The position numbers and the translations under genes are program-made. DNA of 64,000 nt from Nelumbo lutea (lineage: Eukaryota > Streptophyta > Magnoliopsida > Proteales > Nelumbonaceae): NCBI GenBank assembly GCA_022828595.1, contig JAKGHH010000002.1, positions 84,226,076 to 84,290,075 on the forward strand, given 5' to 3'. This document shows, piece by piece, positions 42,001 to 46,256 of this stretch; the first letter of the stretch is position 1; each line of letters opens with the position of its first letter. The notes below the pieces were generated by a model. That model was given only the letters and a program-made list of their open reading frames with translations, searched no databases and had not been told where the DNA came from.

Positions 42001-44125
42001 CTGGTACATCTCCCCATGATCTTACCTCTCTTCGGTGGGGAAAAGGAGGTGCTAAATAAACTTCTTGAATATCCCTAGGTTGTCTGCCTGCCTTCAAATA
42101 AAGAACAGAAAATGGCCAAATGCTTGATAGAATTAGAAATTGATAGGAGAATAATAGATAGAAAGTATTTCTACCATTTTCTCTACAAAAAAAGGCACAT
42201 GTTAGGTGATGGGGAACAGTAAGGCCTTCTCCTTTGAAGAGTTTACTAGTGTTTGTTTTCTCATGGTTAACCTCTTAGACTCTAATTTTGGGTGGAATTG
42301 GTCCTTGCAAATGGCACTCACTAGGCAAACTAACTGGGTTGAAGCTTCCATAGCCTTCTACTAATTATTCCATATCCAAACAAACTAATTATTCCTTCTG
42401 AACATAAACAGTCTTAATGTTATGACATGATCTTGCAGAAACATCTTAGCATATCTTCTTATCATCTTCGAATGAACAAAGATCTTTTCCAAGAAACCAT
42501 TTTAGGGAACATTTTACCTCTCAACTTGCTTACCAGCTAGTCTGAAAGTAGTCTTGTCAATATATTTAGATCTTGCCCCCAAATCAATTGGTTCATTTGG
42601 GTTTATCATTTTATTTAATTATATTTATAATAATGTAGATACATGTAAAAAATGAATATTATGCTTTATCATGAGAGAGTCTTCCATTCAATCCACATGA
42701 AACCTGTGACCATCATAGCTGTCAAGGTGATGCCTAGGTGACAAGGCACCCATGGAGGGTTGCCTCGCCCAAGTGCCTAGTTGCTTTTTTTCAAGGCGCC
42801 ATATGATGATATGAAGTTTATACTCATTTAATGAAGATTATTGGTAATTATTGGAGAAAATGATTGCCAGTCACATGAAACTTGGGGAACTATCCTAGGA
42901 TTCATGTTTTTATTTTATTTTATTTTAAAGAATCAATTTCTTAGGTGAAAAGGCACTCCCCCATCACCTAACCTCCCCTTGGCACCTTGGCAACCGTGGT
43001 GACCATGAAAAAAAATCTCCTGGATCCCTTTTGTTTCTTCTAGTACATTGCAAAATTGCCACACATAGATTCTTTGCATGCATATTATTGTCCTTAATCC
43101 AAGGGTTCTTCAAGCTAAATAATTGCAACTCAGGGAACAATCCTAGGATTCATGTTTTTTTTTTTTTTTTTTTTTTCTGTTTTAAAGAATCTCTTTCTTA
43201 CGTGACAGGGCACTTCCCTATAACCTCCCCCCTGCTGGCACCTTTGCAACTATAGTGACCATGAAAAAAAATCTCCTGGATCACTTTTGTTTCTTCTTGT
43301 ACATTGCGAAATTGCAAAACATAGGTGATTTGAATGCATGTTACCAAGGGTTCTTCCAGCTAACTTATGGCATAATGGATATTGGTCCCTGTAGAGCTAA
43401 ATCATCAAATTTGTGGTGAATGTATAGTCGCCATTTGACTTTCTGGGCGTTACATATCTTGTATGCCAATGCATCAGGGCTCTAAAGACTTACATTTTAA
43501 TGGATTTGATTTTATAGTTCGGATTATGCTTTCTGGGATTGTTAGTTATTCTTCGATTGACTTCCTTGAGACTTCCAAATCACAATATTTTGGCCTTAAA
43601 TTGACTGTCTTGCTAAATGTCCTAGATGTTCTGTGGCTACAAGGTTGTAACTTAATTGTGCATTATTATATGTCAATTGCCTTGACATCATAGAGGGCAA
43701 CACCATGCCAAAGTATCAAATCTGGTGTTTCTTTAAAAATTAAGGAGTAGGACTGATGAACAATGAAAATCTATGCATATATAATATATTATTCTTCTGA
43801 ATATTCAAACTTATTCTTGTCATTATATCTTTGAAGAAATTGAAGGCGTGGGAAAAAGTACATAATCTGTCTTTTCAAGCTCTGCTTTCAGGGAATTGAG
43901 TTTGCTATTTTAGGGCCTTATTATTCATGGATTCTTATTGGTACTTCATTGTAGGAGTGGAAGTTGGAGAAGAAGTCTTCTGATCTTTATGTACCCAACA
44001 GTGGCAATAATAACAGTGGAGGGAATGCATCTGCTTCTGATCCTAATGTGGATGAAGAAGCACCTTTGCTTCCATCATCAAGGCTGTCTCATATTGGGCG
44101 TACCCAGATTGGCAGCCACTCGTGA
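1..44125 (+). CDS. Probable sugar phosphate/phosphate translocator (NST/TPT family), 9 visible exons, 5' partial
   Basis: Joined exons: 1-17, 15639-15746, 25190-25221, 25316-25366, 29470-29531, 29635-29896, 40283-40548, 40646-40740, 43955-44125. All introns are GT-AG and all phases agree; the sum is 354 codons including TGA. The protein follows Arabidopsis At3g17430/At1g48230-type carriers from the ILYNK motif to the C-terminal RLSHIGRTQ tail. Adding the roughly 23 missing N-terminal residues gives about 377, close to the usual 375. Family knowledge: a polytopic membrane carrier of the drug/metabolite transporter superfamily, probably endomembrane; the substrate of this subgroup is not settled. 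Seen: hydrophobic helices throughout, KWVLSPKYF after helix 1, [10 protein letters not shown] (relatives have P where L stands), a conserved [17 protein letters not shown] stretch, and an acidic soluble tail with DEEAPLLP. No stop or frameshift in any exon. The start codon is outside the window. Confidence 0.93.
18..1177. other. Intron 1, left part: no gene seen
   Basis: AT-rich sequence after the exon donor with only short chance open frames. I recognise no protein, RNA or transposon in it. It ends at the left target duplication of the LINE at 1194. Confidence 0.6.
1178..1193 (+). repeat. Target duplication of LINE A, left copy
   Basis: CTTTCCAACCTCTATG, identical to 13662-13677 and directly next to the LINE poly-T. 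Confidence 0.85.
1283..1640 (-). pseudogene. LINE A ORF2, 3' segment (end of zf-RVT region)
   Basis: Minus-strand reading gives [20 protein letters not shown] near 1585-1644. Then, in another frame, [26 protein letters not shown] at 1283-1501, the usual end of plant L1 ORF2 lacking an RNase H domain. A frameshift separates the two blocks. The gypsy element interrupts the frame at 1645. Confidence 0.7.
1645..2250 (+). repeat. Gypsy 5' LTR
   Basis: 606 bp from TGTTATGG to CCATAACA. The first 220 bp are GC-rich and built of short GCAGC/GCACGCAC-like repeats. A TATA-like TATTTAAGG lies at 2049-2057. Confidence 0.88.
2254..2265 (+). promoter_or_regulatory. Primer-binding site (initiator-Met tRNA type)
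   Basis: TGGTATCAAAGC four bases after the 5' LTR, one mismatch from the plant iMet site TGGTATCAGAGC. Repeated at 6194-6205 in the second copy. Confidence 0.8.
2274..3568 (+). pseudogene. Gypsy gag and protease, first assembled copy
   Basis: Begins [16 protein letters not shown] (coiled-coil-like), followed by a retrotransposon gag domain ending [16 protein letters not shown]. An amber codon at 2817 interrupts the frame where relatives have Gln. Gag resumes (about 2874-3240), then an acidic linker with a run of Glu and a retropepsin-like segment with [13 protein letters not shown]. Family proteases have D-S/T-G; here the second residue is Leu. Confidence 0.8.
3619..5724 (+). pseudogene. Gypsy RT to integrase, first assembled copy, error-rich toward the gap
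   Basis: RT fingers region at 3619-4047, a stop at 4045 where the second copy also has one, then [16 protein letters not shown] at 4141-4200. From about 4320 the sequence gains many single inserted bases relative to 8250-9546, so RNase H and integrase appear only as fragments. It stops at the gap. Confidence 0.8.
5725..5824. other. Assembly gap, 100 N
   Basis: One hundred N, a conventional gap of unknown true size. The sequence on each side belongs to the same gypsy element, left side internal, right side LTR. Confidence 0.99.
5825..6190 (+). repeat. Partial gypsy LTR directly right of the gap
   Basis: Starts inside the LTR (matching 1896 onward) with no flanking sequence and ends at CCATAACA before a second primer-binding site. 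Its first 170 bp carry extra single bases relative to the other LTRs. Confidence 0.85.
6214..7503 (+). pseudogene. Gypsy gag and protease, second assembled copy
   Basis: Same start and same amber codon (6757) as the copy at 2274. Small indels at 6830-7130 break the middle of gag. The protease segment at 7159-7503 is the same, including [13 protein letters not shown] with the unusual D-L-G. Confidence 0.82.
7519..8900 (+). pseudogene. Gypsy reverse transcriptase and RNase H, second copy
   Basis: RT with [26 protein letters not shown] and FFDDILIYS (the YxDD-type site). An amber codon at 7978 replaces an expected Trp. A short deletion after TNA (about 8218) shifts the frame before the FFDD motif; both defects also occur in the first copy. 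RNase H follows with [16 protein letters not shown] at about 8689-8737. A further frameshift lies near 8810. Confidence 0.88.
9080..10021 (+). pseudogene. Gypsy integrase
   Basis: His/Cys zinc region at about 9255-9372 ([10 protein letters not shown] through NCSTC), then catalytic-core motifs: [40 protein letters not shown] and a later Glu region near [15 protein letters not shown]. The frame ends at an amber codon (10019) where relatives continue with Gln, so the C-terminal part starting at 10028 is separated by one stop. Confidence 0.9.
10028..10502 (+). pseudogene. Gypsy integrase C-terminus with chromodomain
   Basis: Continues the integrase: [41 protein letters not shown], then a chromodomain-like module [19 protein letters not shown] at about 10375-10440. 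The chromodomain places the element among plant chromoviruses; the clade (perhaps Reina-like) is a guess. The frame stays open into the 3' LTR. Confidence 0.88.
10503..11083 (+). repeat. Gypsy 3' LTR
   Basis: 581 bp, same ends as the 5' LTR. It lacks about 68 bp present in the 5' LTR between TTTAAGGAGA and TCTCTTGG, and its GC-rich part differs in repeat number. The divergence argues against a very recent insertion. Confidence 0.88.
11089..11444 (-). pseudogene. LINE A ORF2, middle segment
   Basis: Minus-strand reading shows [18 protein letters not shown], then [18 protein letters not shown] and [19 protein letters not shown], typical of the region between RT and the zinc-binding motif of plant L1 ORF2. 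It continues the block at 13475-13661 and is cut by the gypsy element at 11088. Confidence 0.75.
11445..13474 (-). mobile_element. LINE B (L1-type), minus strand, inserted into LINE A
   Basis: Flanked by a 9-bp target duplication TTATCCCTT at 11436-11444 and 13475-13483. The poly-T tail starts at 11446. Deleting it restores the LINE A reading from VIRDN into [10 protein letters not shown]. 5'-truncated within the RT C-terminal region; it ends with an RNase H domain. Confidence 0.88.
11510..13470 (-). pseudogene. LINE B ORF2 remnant: RT C-terminus, zf-RVT, RNase H
   Basis: Minus strand: [15 protein letters not shown] (about 13430), [20 protein letters not shown] (13267 downward), a zinc-binding block with [10 protein letters not shown] (about 12480-12520), then RNase H with [18 protein letters not shown] (about 12010-12060), AALTGIRIA and a C-terminal block near 11510-11740. 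An AT-rich insertion of about 100 bp (about 11760-11870) and several frameshifts break it. Confidence 0.8.
13662..13677 (+). repeat. Target duplication of LINE A, right copy
   Basis: Identical to 1178-1193. An open frame on the minus strand happens to run through this point, which hides the boundary. Confidence 0.82.
13678..15119. other. Intron 1, right part: no gene seen
   Basis: AT-rich intron sequence with short chance frames (one of 93 codons at 14185-14466 shows no recognisable domain). No repeat boundaries recognised. Confidence 0.55.
15120..15345 (+). mobile_element. LINE 3' tail, plus strand
   Basis: Ends in a short A-run at about 15339-15345. The preceding 100 bp (GGGGTGTTATCTTAGCACC ... 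TTTTAATGAATTTT) match the reversed tail that ends at 16023, so both belong to one LINE family in opposite orientation. Only the 3' end is recognisable. Confidence 0.6.
15639..15746 (+). CDS. Translocator exon: WVLSPKYF to FFLVRVLK
   Basis: Phase-0 exon of 36 codons between a TTTGCAG acceptor and a GTATGC donor. It encodes [17 protein letters not shown] and a hydrophobic helix, as in the family. It is separated from the previous exon by a 15.6-kb intron full of nested transposons. Confidence 0.95.
16334..16680 (-). repeat. Copia 3' LTR
   Basis: Begins TGTTGAGTGGG on the minus strand. Differs from the other LTR by a few bases and by the length of an A-run near 16573. Confidence 0.9.
16675..18231 (-). 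pseudogene. Copia reverse transcriptase and RNase H (518-codon open frame)
   Basis: RT with [48 protein letters not shown] and the catalytic [10 protein letters not shown]. RNase H follows: [37 protein letters not shown] and KHIEVDRYF. All key motifs are present. Upstream, the linker (18232-18618) is broken, so the polyprotein is not continuous. Confidence 0.93.
16681..16691 (-). promoter_or_regulatory. Copia polypurine tract
   Basis: Minus-strand TTGAGGGGGAG directly before the 3' LTR start TGTTGAG. Confidence 0.85.
18619..19773 (-). pseudogene. Copia integrase
   Basis: His/Cys zinc region (WHNGLGH ... CEGCQLGKH), core with [23 protein letters not shown] and a Glu in [13 protein letters not shown]. 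The C-terminal part includes FGCVCFAHI and [15 protein letters not shown], usual in copia. Domain appears intact, with the frame ending at 18619. Confidence 0.93.
19700..19960 (-). pseudogene. Copia protease
   Basis: Minus-strand [15 protein letters not shown] carries the D-S-G aspartic protease motif, followed by [19 protein letters not shown]. It joins the integrase block through a frameshift near 19740. Confidence 0.85.
20076..21055 (-). pseudogene. Copia gag
   Basis: Starts [16 protein letters not shown] at 21055, with [17 protein letters not shown]. Stops near 20830 and 20415 break it. The middle has [19 protein letters not shown] and [13 protein letters not shown]2CX4HX4C knuckle ([14 protein letters not shown]) lies at about 20255-20300. 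Confidence 0.88.
21519..21530 (-). promoter_or_regulatory. Copia primer-binding site
   Basis: Minus-strand TGGTATCAGAGC, the plant initiator-Met tRNA site, immediately next to the 5' LTR. Confidence 0.92.
21531..21874 (-). repeat. Copia 5' LTR
   Basis: Same sequence as 16334-16680 with few differences. Directly abuts the primer-binding site at 21530. Confidence 0.9.
22146..22900. other. Intron 2 stretch, no gene seen
   Basis: AT-rich sequence with short A/T runs; no domain or repeat boundary recognised. Confidence 0.5.
22905..23878 (-). mobile_element. Gypsy gag relic with primer-binding site, minus strand
   Basis: Minus-strand TGGTATCAGAGC at about 23866-23877 followed by [16 protein letters not shown] (ATG at 23829), then a gag domain at 23364-23699 ([34 protein letters not shown]). 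Then [15 protein letters not shown] near 23130-23165, the start of a zinc knuckle that is frameshifted. No protease or polymerase follows; I see no matching LTR pair. Confidence 0.75.
23879..25189. other. Intron 2, right part: no gene seen
   Basis: AT-rich; a GATC/GGATCAGATTGG-rich patch at about 24090-24240 resembles the ends of the TIR element at 26394. A short T-run at 24298-24306 may be the end of a tiny reversed LINE fragment. Nothing else recognised. Confidence 0.5.
25190..25221 (+). CDS. Translocator exon: [10 protein letters not shown]
   Basis: A 32-bp exon between ATGCCAG and GTAAGA. It encodes [10 protein letters not shown] plus two bases of an Ile codon completed by the next exon at 25316. 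It is preceded by a 9.4-kb intron carrying a copia element. Confidence 0.93.
25316..25366 (+). CDS. Translocator exon: [18 protein letters not shown]
   Basis: A 51-bp exon after a 94-bp intron, acceptor TATACAG, donor GTAAGT. It completes Ile, encodes [16 protein letters not shown] and leaves TG of the Trp codon finished at 29470. Confidence 0.94.
25434..25460 (-). mobile_element. Minute retroposed fragment, about 27 bp
   Basis: A T-run plus GAATAACTGAAAA sits between two exact copies of TTCTTCACACAATGA (25419-25433 and 25461-25475). The layout is that of a LINE-mediated insertion almost wholly 5'-truncated. Confidence 0.7.
26040..26393 (+). pseudogene. LINE RNase H relic, plus strand
   Basis: Plus-strand reading shows [42 protein letters not shown] and a C-terminal block with [15 protein letters not shown]. 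Frames shift several times. The reading is cut at 26394 by a TIR element and may resume at about 27153. Confidence 0.65.
26394..27152. mobile_element. TIR DNA element (hAT-like), nonautonomous, 759 bp
   Basis: Ends CAGGGATGCAAA and TTTGCATCCCTT are inverted repeats (11 of 12). Subterminal parts are rich in GATCC/GAATTT motifs on both sides. Flanks GTGCTAAC and CTGTTAAT could be a decayed 8-bp target duplication (5 of 8). It interrupts a LINE RNase H reading. Confidence 0.6.
26690..26890 (-). mobile_element. Possible SINE-like insert
   Basis: A more GC-rich island ending in an A-run (26879-26886) inside an AT-rich element. The minus strand has GGTTTGATCCC near 26780, close to a Pol III B box, with a weak A-box-like stretch upstream. 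The A-run lies at the plus-strand end, which conflicts with a minus-strand SINE. Confidence 0.25.
27521..27975 (+). repeat. Tandem duplication, about 228 bp, two copies
   Basis: Copy 1 at 27521-27748 and copy 2 from 27749, both starting GTGGGCAATG and both ending in TTTGATTGGGATTTGGGCC followed by AAGGGGTCT. Copies differ at many bases. The end of each unit reads FDWDLGL, part of the LINE that continues at 27950. Confidence 0.85.
27940..29220 (+). mobile_element. LINE C fragment, plus strand, with RNase H
   Basis: Reading [29 protein letters not shown] at 27951, then [14 protein letters not shown], a zinc-binding region (about 28120-28450), and an RNase H domain at 28700-29116: [28 protein letters not shown] and a C-terminal FADALAKQG. 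The 3' UTR ends in an A-rich stretch near 29205-29226. Several frameshifts. Confidence 0.8.
29470..29531 (+). CDS. Translocator exon: [20 protein letters not shown]
   Basis: A 62-bp exon with acceptor CTTGCAG and donor GTATGT. It encodes [20 protein letters not shown]; its final A starts the Met codon finished by the exon at 29635. It follows a 4.1-kb intron with LINE relics. Confidence 0.95.
29635..29896 (+). CDS. Translocator exon: [10 protein letters not shown] to SLYYIAPC
   Basis: A 262-bp exon after a 103-bp intron, acceptor GATGCAG, donor GTATAC. It encodes [52 protein letters not shown] and [12 protein letters not shown]. It carries L in GTDKLRC and L in FLNM where Arabidopsis relatives have P and S; the frame is open. 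Confidence 0.96.
30760..31329 (+). pseudogene. RPL15: RPL15 (60S ribosomal protein L15) processed pseudogene, 5'-truncated
   Basis: The plus strand encodes [70 protein letters not shown] and [18 protein letters not shown], matching eukaryotic eL15 from roughly residue 72 to the end. No introns. A small deletion near 31155 shifts frame so that the natural R-Y-R-stop ending is out of phase. About 150 bp of 3' UTR-like sequence and a short A-run follow. AGATG flanks both sides. It lies inside LINE D, suggesting LINE-mediated retroposition. Confidence 0.9.
31530..32126. mobile_element. hAT-like MITE, 597 bp, family 'CATAGTTG'
   Basis: Ends CATAGTTG and CAACTATG; the right end reads inward as CATAGTTGTCAAGGCG. 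Flanks GATTTTAG (31522-31529) and GATTTTAA (32127-32134) are an 8-bp target duplication with one change, and the LINE frame resumes across it. The interior is rich in GCCTAGGCG-type motifs on the right. No transposase seen. Confidence 0.8.
32413..33075 (-). pseudogene. LINE E ORF2: end of zf-RVT and RNase H
   Basis: A 220-codon open frame. The N-terminal half has [20 protein letters not shown], the usual post-zinc block. The C-terminal half is an RVT_3-type RNase H with the first Asp in [11 protein letters not shown], Glu in TRAEIL and Asp in EGDSK; the last Asp lies downstream in another frame at about 32360. Confidence 0.85.
33354..34190 (-). pseudogene. LINE E ORF2: reverse transcriptase fragments
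   Basis: Frames at 33999-34190 ([12 protein letters not shown] motif A) and 33354-33926 ([12 protein letters not shown], motif C with F in place of Y, then NLKINFEKS and LTYLGLP). The two are joined through a stop near 33995. Confidence 0.82.
34738..35324 (-). mobile_element. LINE F, minus strand, RNase H end only, 587 bp
   Basis: Flanked by an exact 14-bp target duplication TCCTCCCATTACTT (34724-34737 and 35325-35338) with a poly-T directly inside the left copy. The minus strand encodes an RNase [44 protein letters not shown] and [12 protein letters not shown], one continuous frame at 34830-35333. Strongly 5'-truncated. Confidence 0.92.
35566..35670. mobile_element. Tourist-like MITE, 105 bp, long inverted repeat
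   Basis: Left end TGTTTGGTTTGAAGGAAAA and right end its near-perfect complement, with only a short loop, so the whole element can fold as a hairpin. TAA occurs on the left flank and ATAA on the right, as for a TAA target duplication off by one base. Confidence 0.8.
36371..36774. other. Intron 6 stretch, T-run only
   Basis: Contains a T-run of about 18 at 36465-36482 that may be the end of another reversed retroposon; no coding similarity recognised. Confidence 0.45.
37221..38090 (+). mobile_element. Solo LTR, 870 bp
   Basis: Starts TGTAGG, ends CCTACA, and is flanked by exact 5-bp repeats CAGGT (37216-37220 and 38091-38095). It splits the zinc block of LINE G. More GC-rich than the surroundings. 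A TATA-like CTATTTATGG near 37408 suggests the plus orientation. No internal region or second LTR in the window. Confidence 0.82.
38267..38824 (-). pseudogene. LINE G ORF2: region between RT and zinc motif
   Basis: A 185-codon frame: [52 protein letters not shown]. Typical plant L1 ORF2. Confidence 0.82.
39121..39501 (-). pseudogene. LINE G ORF2: RT motif C region
   Basis: A 126-codon frame with [22 protein letters not shown] and [13 protein letters not shown], the standard L1 RT order. A frameshift upstream separates the LRQG motif. Confidence 0.85.
39650..40021 (+). pseudogene. Copia RNase H fragment, plus strand
   Basis: Reading [26 protein letters not shown] from 39818, then [13 protein letters not shown] and [15 protein letters not shown], the end of a copia RNase H. 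The part before 39818 (DWAG, GNLINW-like) is broken by frameshifts. It ends about 260 bp before the translocator exon at 40283. Confidence 0.8.
40283..40548 (+). CDS. Translocator exon: [14 protein letters not shown] to IIGYAI
   Basis: A 266-bp exon with acceptor ATTTGCAG. Its first base completes the Ser codon begun at 29895. It encodes [53 protein letters not shown] and [16 protein letters not shown], the most conserved C-terminal helices of the family. Preceded by a 10.4-kb intron. Confidence 0.96.
40646..40740 (+). CDS. Translocator exon: [15 protein letters not shown]
   Basis: A 95-bp exon after a 97-bp intron, acceptor CTGCAG, donor GTCAGT. It encodes the last helix ([15 protein letters not shown]) and the start of the soluble tail ([11 protein letters not shown]). 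Confidence 0.94.
41228..42580 (-). mobile_element. LINE H relic, minus strand
   Basis: T-run at 41228. Minus strand shows an RNase H remnant ([16 protein letters not shown] at about 41695-41745, then YEHAEL and DYREIL-like stretches) and a zinc-block remnant at about 42180-42400. The stretch 41840-42097 has no similarity I can name. Heavily mutated. Confidence 0.55.
41398..41435 (-). repeat. Telomere-like repeat stretch
   Basis: About five degenerate units of AAACCCT/AAACCCC ending AAACCCTAAACCC. Plant telomere type, interstitial. Confidence 0.6.
42714..42998. mobile_element. hAT-like MITE, 285 bp, family 'CATAGTTG'
   Basis: Left end CATAGCTGTCAAGGTG; right end CACCTTGGCAACCGTG is its inverse with four transitions. 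Flanked by an exact 8-bp duplication GTGACCAT (42706-42713 and 42999-43006). Same family as the element at 31530. Confidence 0.88.
42885..43365 (+). repeat. Tandem duplication, offset 248 bp
   Basis: Copy 1 from about 42885 and copy 2 from about 43133; both contain ATCCTAGGATTCATGTTTT, a T-rich tract, the right end of the MITE with GTGACCATGAAAAAAAATC, and CCAAGGGTTCTTC. The unit begins inside the MITE and runs past its end. Confidence 0.82.
43366..43954. other. Intron 8, right part: no gene seen
   Basis: A 76-codon chance frame at 43463-43693 and AT-rich sequence; some LINE-like phrases but no motif I can support. Confidence 0.45.
43955..44125 (+). CDS. Translocator last exon and stop
   Basis: Acceptor TTGTAG, then 57 codons ending in TGA. 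It encodes [17 protein letters not shown], an Asn/Ser/Gly-rich linker, and the family signature [19 protein letters not shown] near the C-terminus. The linker is less conserved than the tail; the frame is open. Confidence 0.93.
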   Translation, partial: EWKLEKKSSDLYVPNSGNNNSGGNASASDPNVDEEAPLLPSSRLSHIGRTQIGSHS

Positions 44126-44600
44126 TGGTTCATGACATGCAGCCCAAGTATAGACCAATTTTCTTGTAAGCTGTCTCACTTGGGGGGTGGGGGGCATTTT
44201 ATTTGCAAATAGAGAAAAGGGAATGAAGCCAGACGAATTGTATTCCTTTCTTTTGCAAAGAACCACCATTCTTTGCCATTCAATATTGAGGGAATTCATT
44301 GTAGAAACTTCATTTGTAGTTTGGGCTTGAAATATAGACTACAGAGGTTAGTTTACTCAGTCTCCTTCAATTTTATGGTTCTATAAATCGTATTACTGGT
44401 ATAATTCAATACTGCCGGACCTGAAAAGGTACAAAGCTGCCTAACATTATATGAACAATATCATATTTTTTTAATATTCTTTCTTTTCCCTTCCAATTTT
44501 TTTGATCAGTGCCCCCTTCCTAGGTTTTTACCCAGCATGCAGTATAATATTCAAGATTCGTGCTAGTGCCATGGAGCATTGAACACGGTTGATACAAGGT
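44126..44600 (+). other. Probable 3' untranslated region of the translocator
   Basis: Sequence directly after the TGA with no coding potential and no recognisable repeat up to about 44600. I see no clean AATAAA signal, so the end is a guess. Confidence 0.4.
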
Positions 44601-45088
44601 GTCAACGAGAAAAGTATTCTTTACTGGTATCCCATTTAAAGAGGATTGGGATTATAAACTGGGTCCAACTTTAATGATCAACTACAATACCATCTGATTT
44701 TAATATTTGAAGTTATATGTTCATTAGACCAGCCAACTACAATACAAGGTGTCTATTTTAATCATAAATAGCCTCAAAAAATAATTATCACCTGCCAATT
44801 TATATTGATCAATCCAAAGGTTTCAGGTAGAAACAACAATAATACCAAACACAAACCATAATTTGACAATGAATATGAATCGATATCATCTAGTTTCAGA
44901 CATGATGTATTTATGTTTGGGTGGTTTACGAAGACACTCCTATAGTTTTTTATATTTACTAAATTTCTACCCCTAATTTGTGTTTTTTTAAAGACACCTA
45001 TATTTTTGCACCCACTTTATTTAAAGTTATTTATTTTACTATAATGGAAGTATAAAATTACCTTTTTAACCATGATTCTGTTATACCT

Positions 45089-45828
45089 GGAAATGGCAAC
45101 AGGCGGGGATGGGCAGCAGCTCCCCATTCCCATCTCCAAGGTTCAAAATGTCGATGCGTCGGCGTATCGGGCCAATCGAAACTCCTGGTGTTTTTTTTTT
45201 TAATTTTTTTTGCCAGCTGGTTCAGGGAAGTCGGTTTAGGTCTTCGCCACACTCTGAACCGATTGGACCACCGATACATCCACTGTAGGAACGTATCGAT
45301 GGGGTGCCGGAATGATATGTATCAGCCGATACAGGCCGATACGTGTCGATGCTTTGAACCTTGCCCATCTCCATCCCCACCAATAGGGACAAAGCTTTTC
45401 CCATTCCTGTCCCCATGGGGATTATCCCCATTACTTTCCAATTTTTTTTTGTGGTGTTAAACTTATTTTATTTTTTATGTCATTCATTTCAATCTTTTAA
45501 ATAAGATAGTTACAATTTACAGTGCTATCAAAATAGATCCAAATATATTAAAACATATTCCAACACATTCAAATATATTTTAAAAAATATTAACACATTT
45601 TAAAAAACATCAATACAAATATATATTACTAAATATGAATCCCCACAGGACGGGGATTGGAGACCGCATGAGGTAGGGACTAGGGAGTGTCACCATCTCC
45701 ACCCCATCCTCACCAATGGGGACAGAAATTTGCCACCCTATCCCCATGGGAGAAAATATTTGCATCCCCACTCATTCAAGGCAGTTCTCTATGGGGACCA
45801 GAGAAATGGGAAAAGTTGTTATCCCTAG
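45089..45828. mobile_element. hAT-like nonautonomous element, 740 bp, with a nested MITE
   Basis: Ends CTGGAAATGGCAAC and (inverted) CTAGGGATAACAAC agree at 10 of 14 positions, with every difference a transition. Both arms are rich in CCCCATTCCC / GGGGATGGGG motifs typical of a widespread plant hAT MITE type. Flanks GTTATAC and GTTAGAC suggest a decayed target duplication. Confidence 0.62.
45137..45363. mobile_element. MITE family 'CAAGGTTCAAA', copy 1, 227 bp
   Basis: Ends CAAGGTTCAAA and TTTGAACCTTG, perfect inverse repeats, continuing as ...TCGATGCGTCGG / ...CGTGTCGATG. Flanked by exact 8-bp CCCATCTC at 45129-45136 and 45364-45371. Inserted in the element at 45089. Confidence 0.92.
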
Positions 45829-46137
45829 TTAGACTATAATCAATGAAAGAAAATAAAAAATAAAATGCCCCTTTTTCCCTGTAAGAATGCAGGCAACTGA
45901 CAAGTTGGACATTTCTTCTTTCCTTGTTCCAAGTTAACTAGGTAAGTATTGCCTTTGCTTCTCTTCTCAATGGCAGAGAATCCTGATCGACCCCATCAGG
46001 CCATCACTCTGTTTAAGTTCTTTCTCCTTGCAAAGATAAATATTTTCTTCAATAATCGAACGTTGTGACTGTAAAGTGCCATGAGAGTGATTGATCTTGC
46101 ATGAATTTTCTTGATATATCCATTCCTATCTGGAAAT
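45829..46137. other. Intergenic, no gene seen
   Basis: AT-rich; no frame or repeat boundary recognised. Confidence 0.5.
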
Positions 46138-46145
46138 ATTGTGAA

Positions 46146-46248
46146 TAGGGGTGTTGATTTACACCCCTATTTCGGGCTTGGGCTTCGGGTTGGGTTCATT
46201 GAATTTTTGACAAAATTCGAACCCTAACCCACAAAAATAGCACCCCTA
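46146..46248. mobile_element. hAT-like MITE, 103 bp
   Basis: Ends TAGGGGTG and CACCCCTA, exact inverse repeats. Flanked by exact 8-bp ATTGTGAA at 46138-46145 and 46249-46256. Confidence 0.88.
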
Positions 46249-46256
46249 ATTGTGAA

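Noticed and set aside
45058..45460. Open frames on both strands
   Set aside because: Fully explained by the MITE at 45137 and the element around it.
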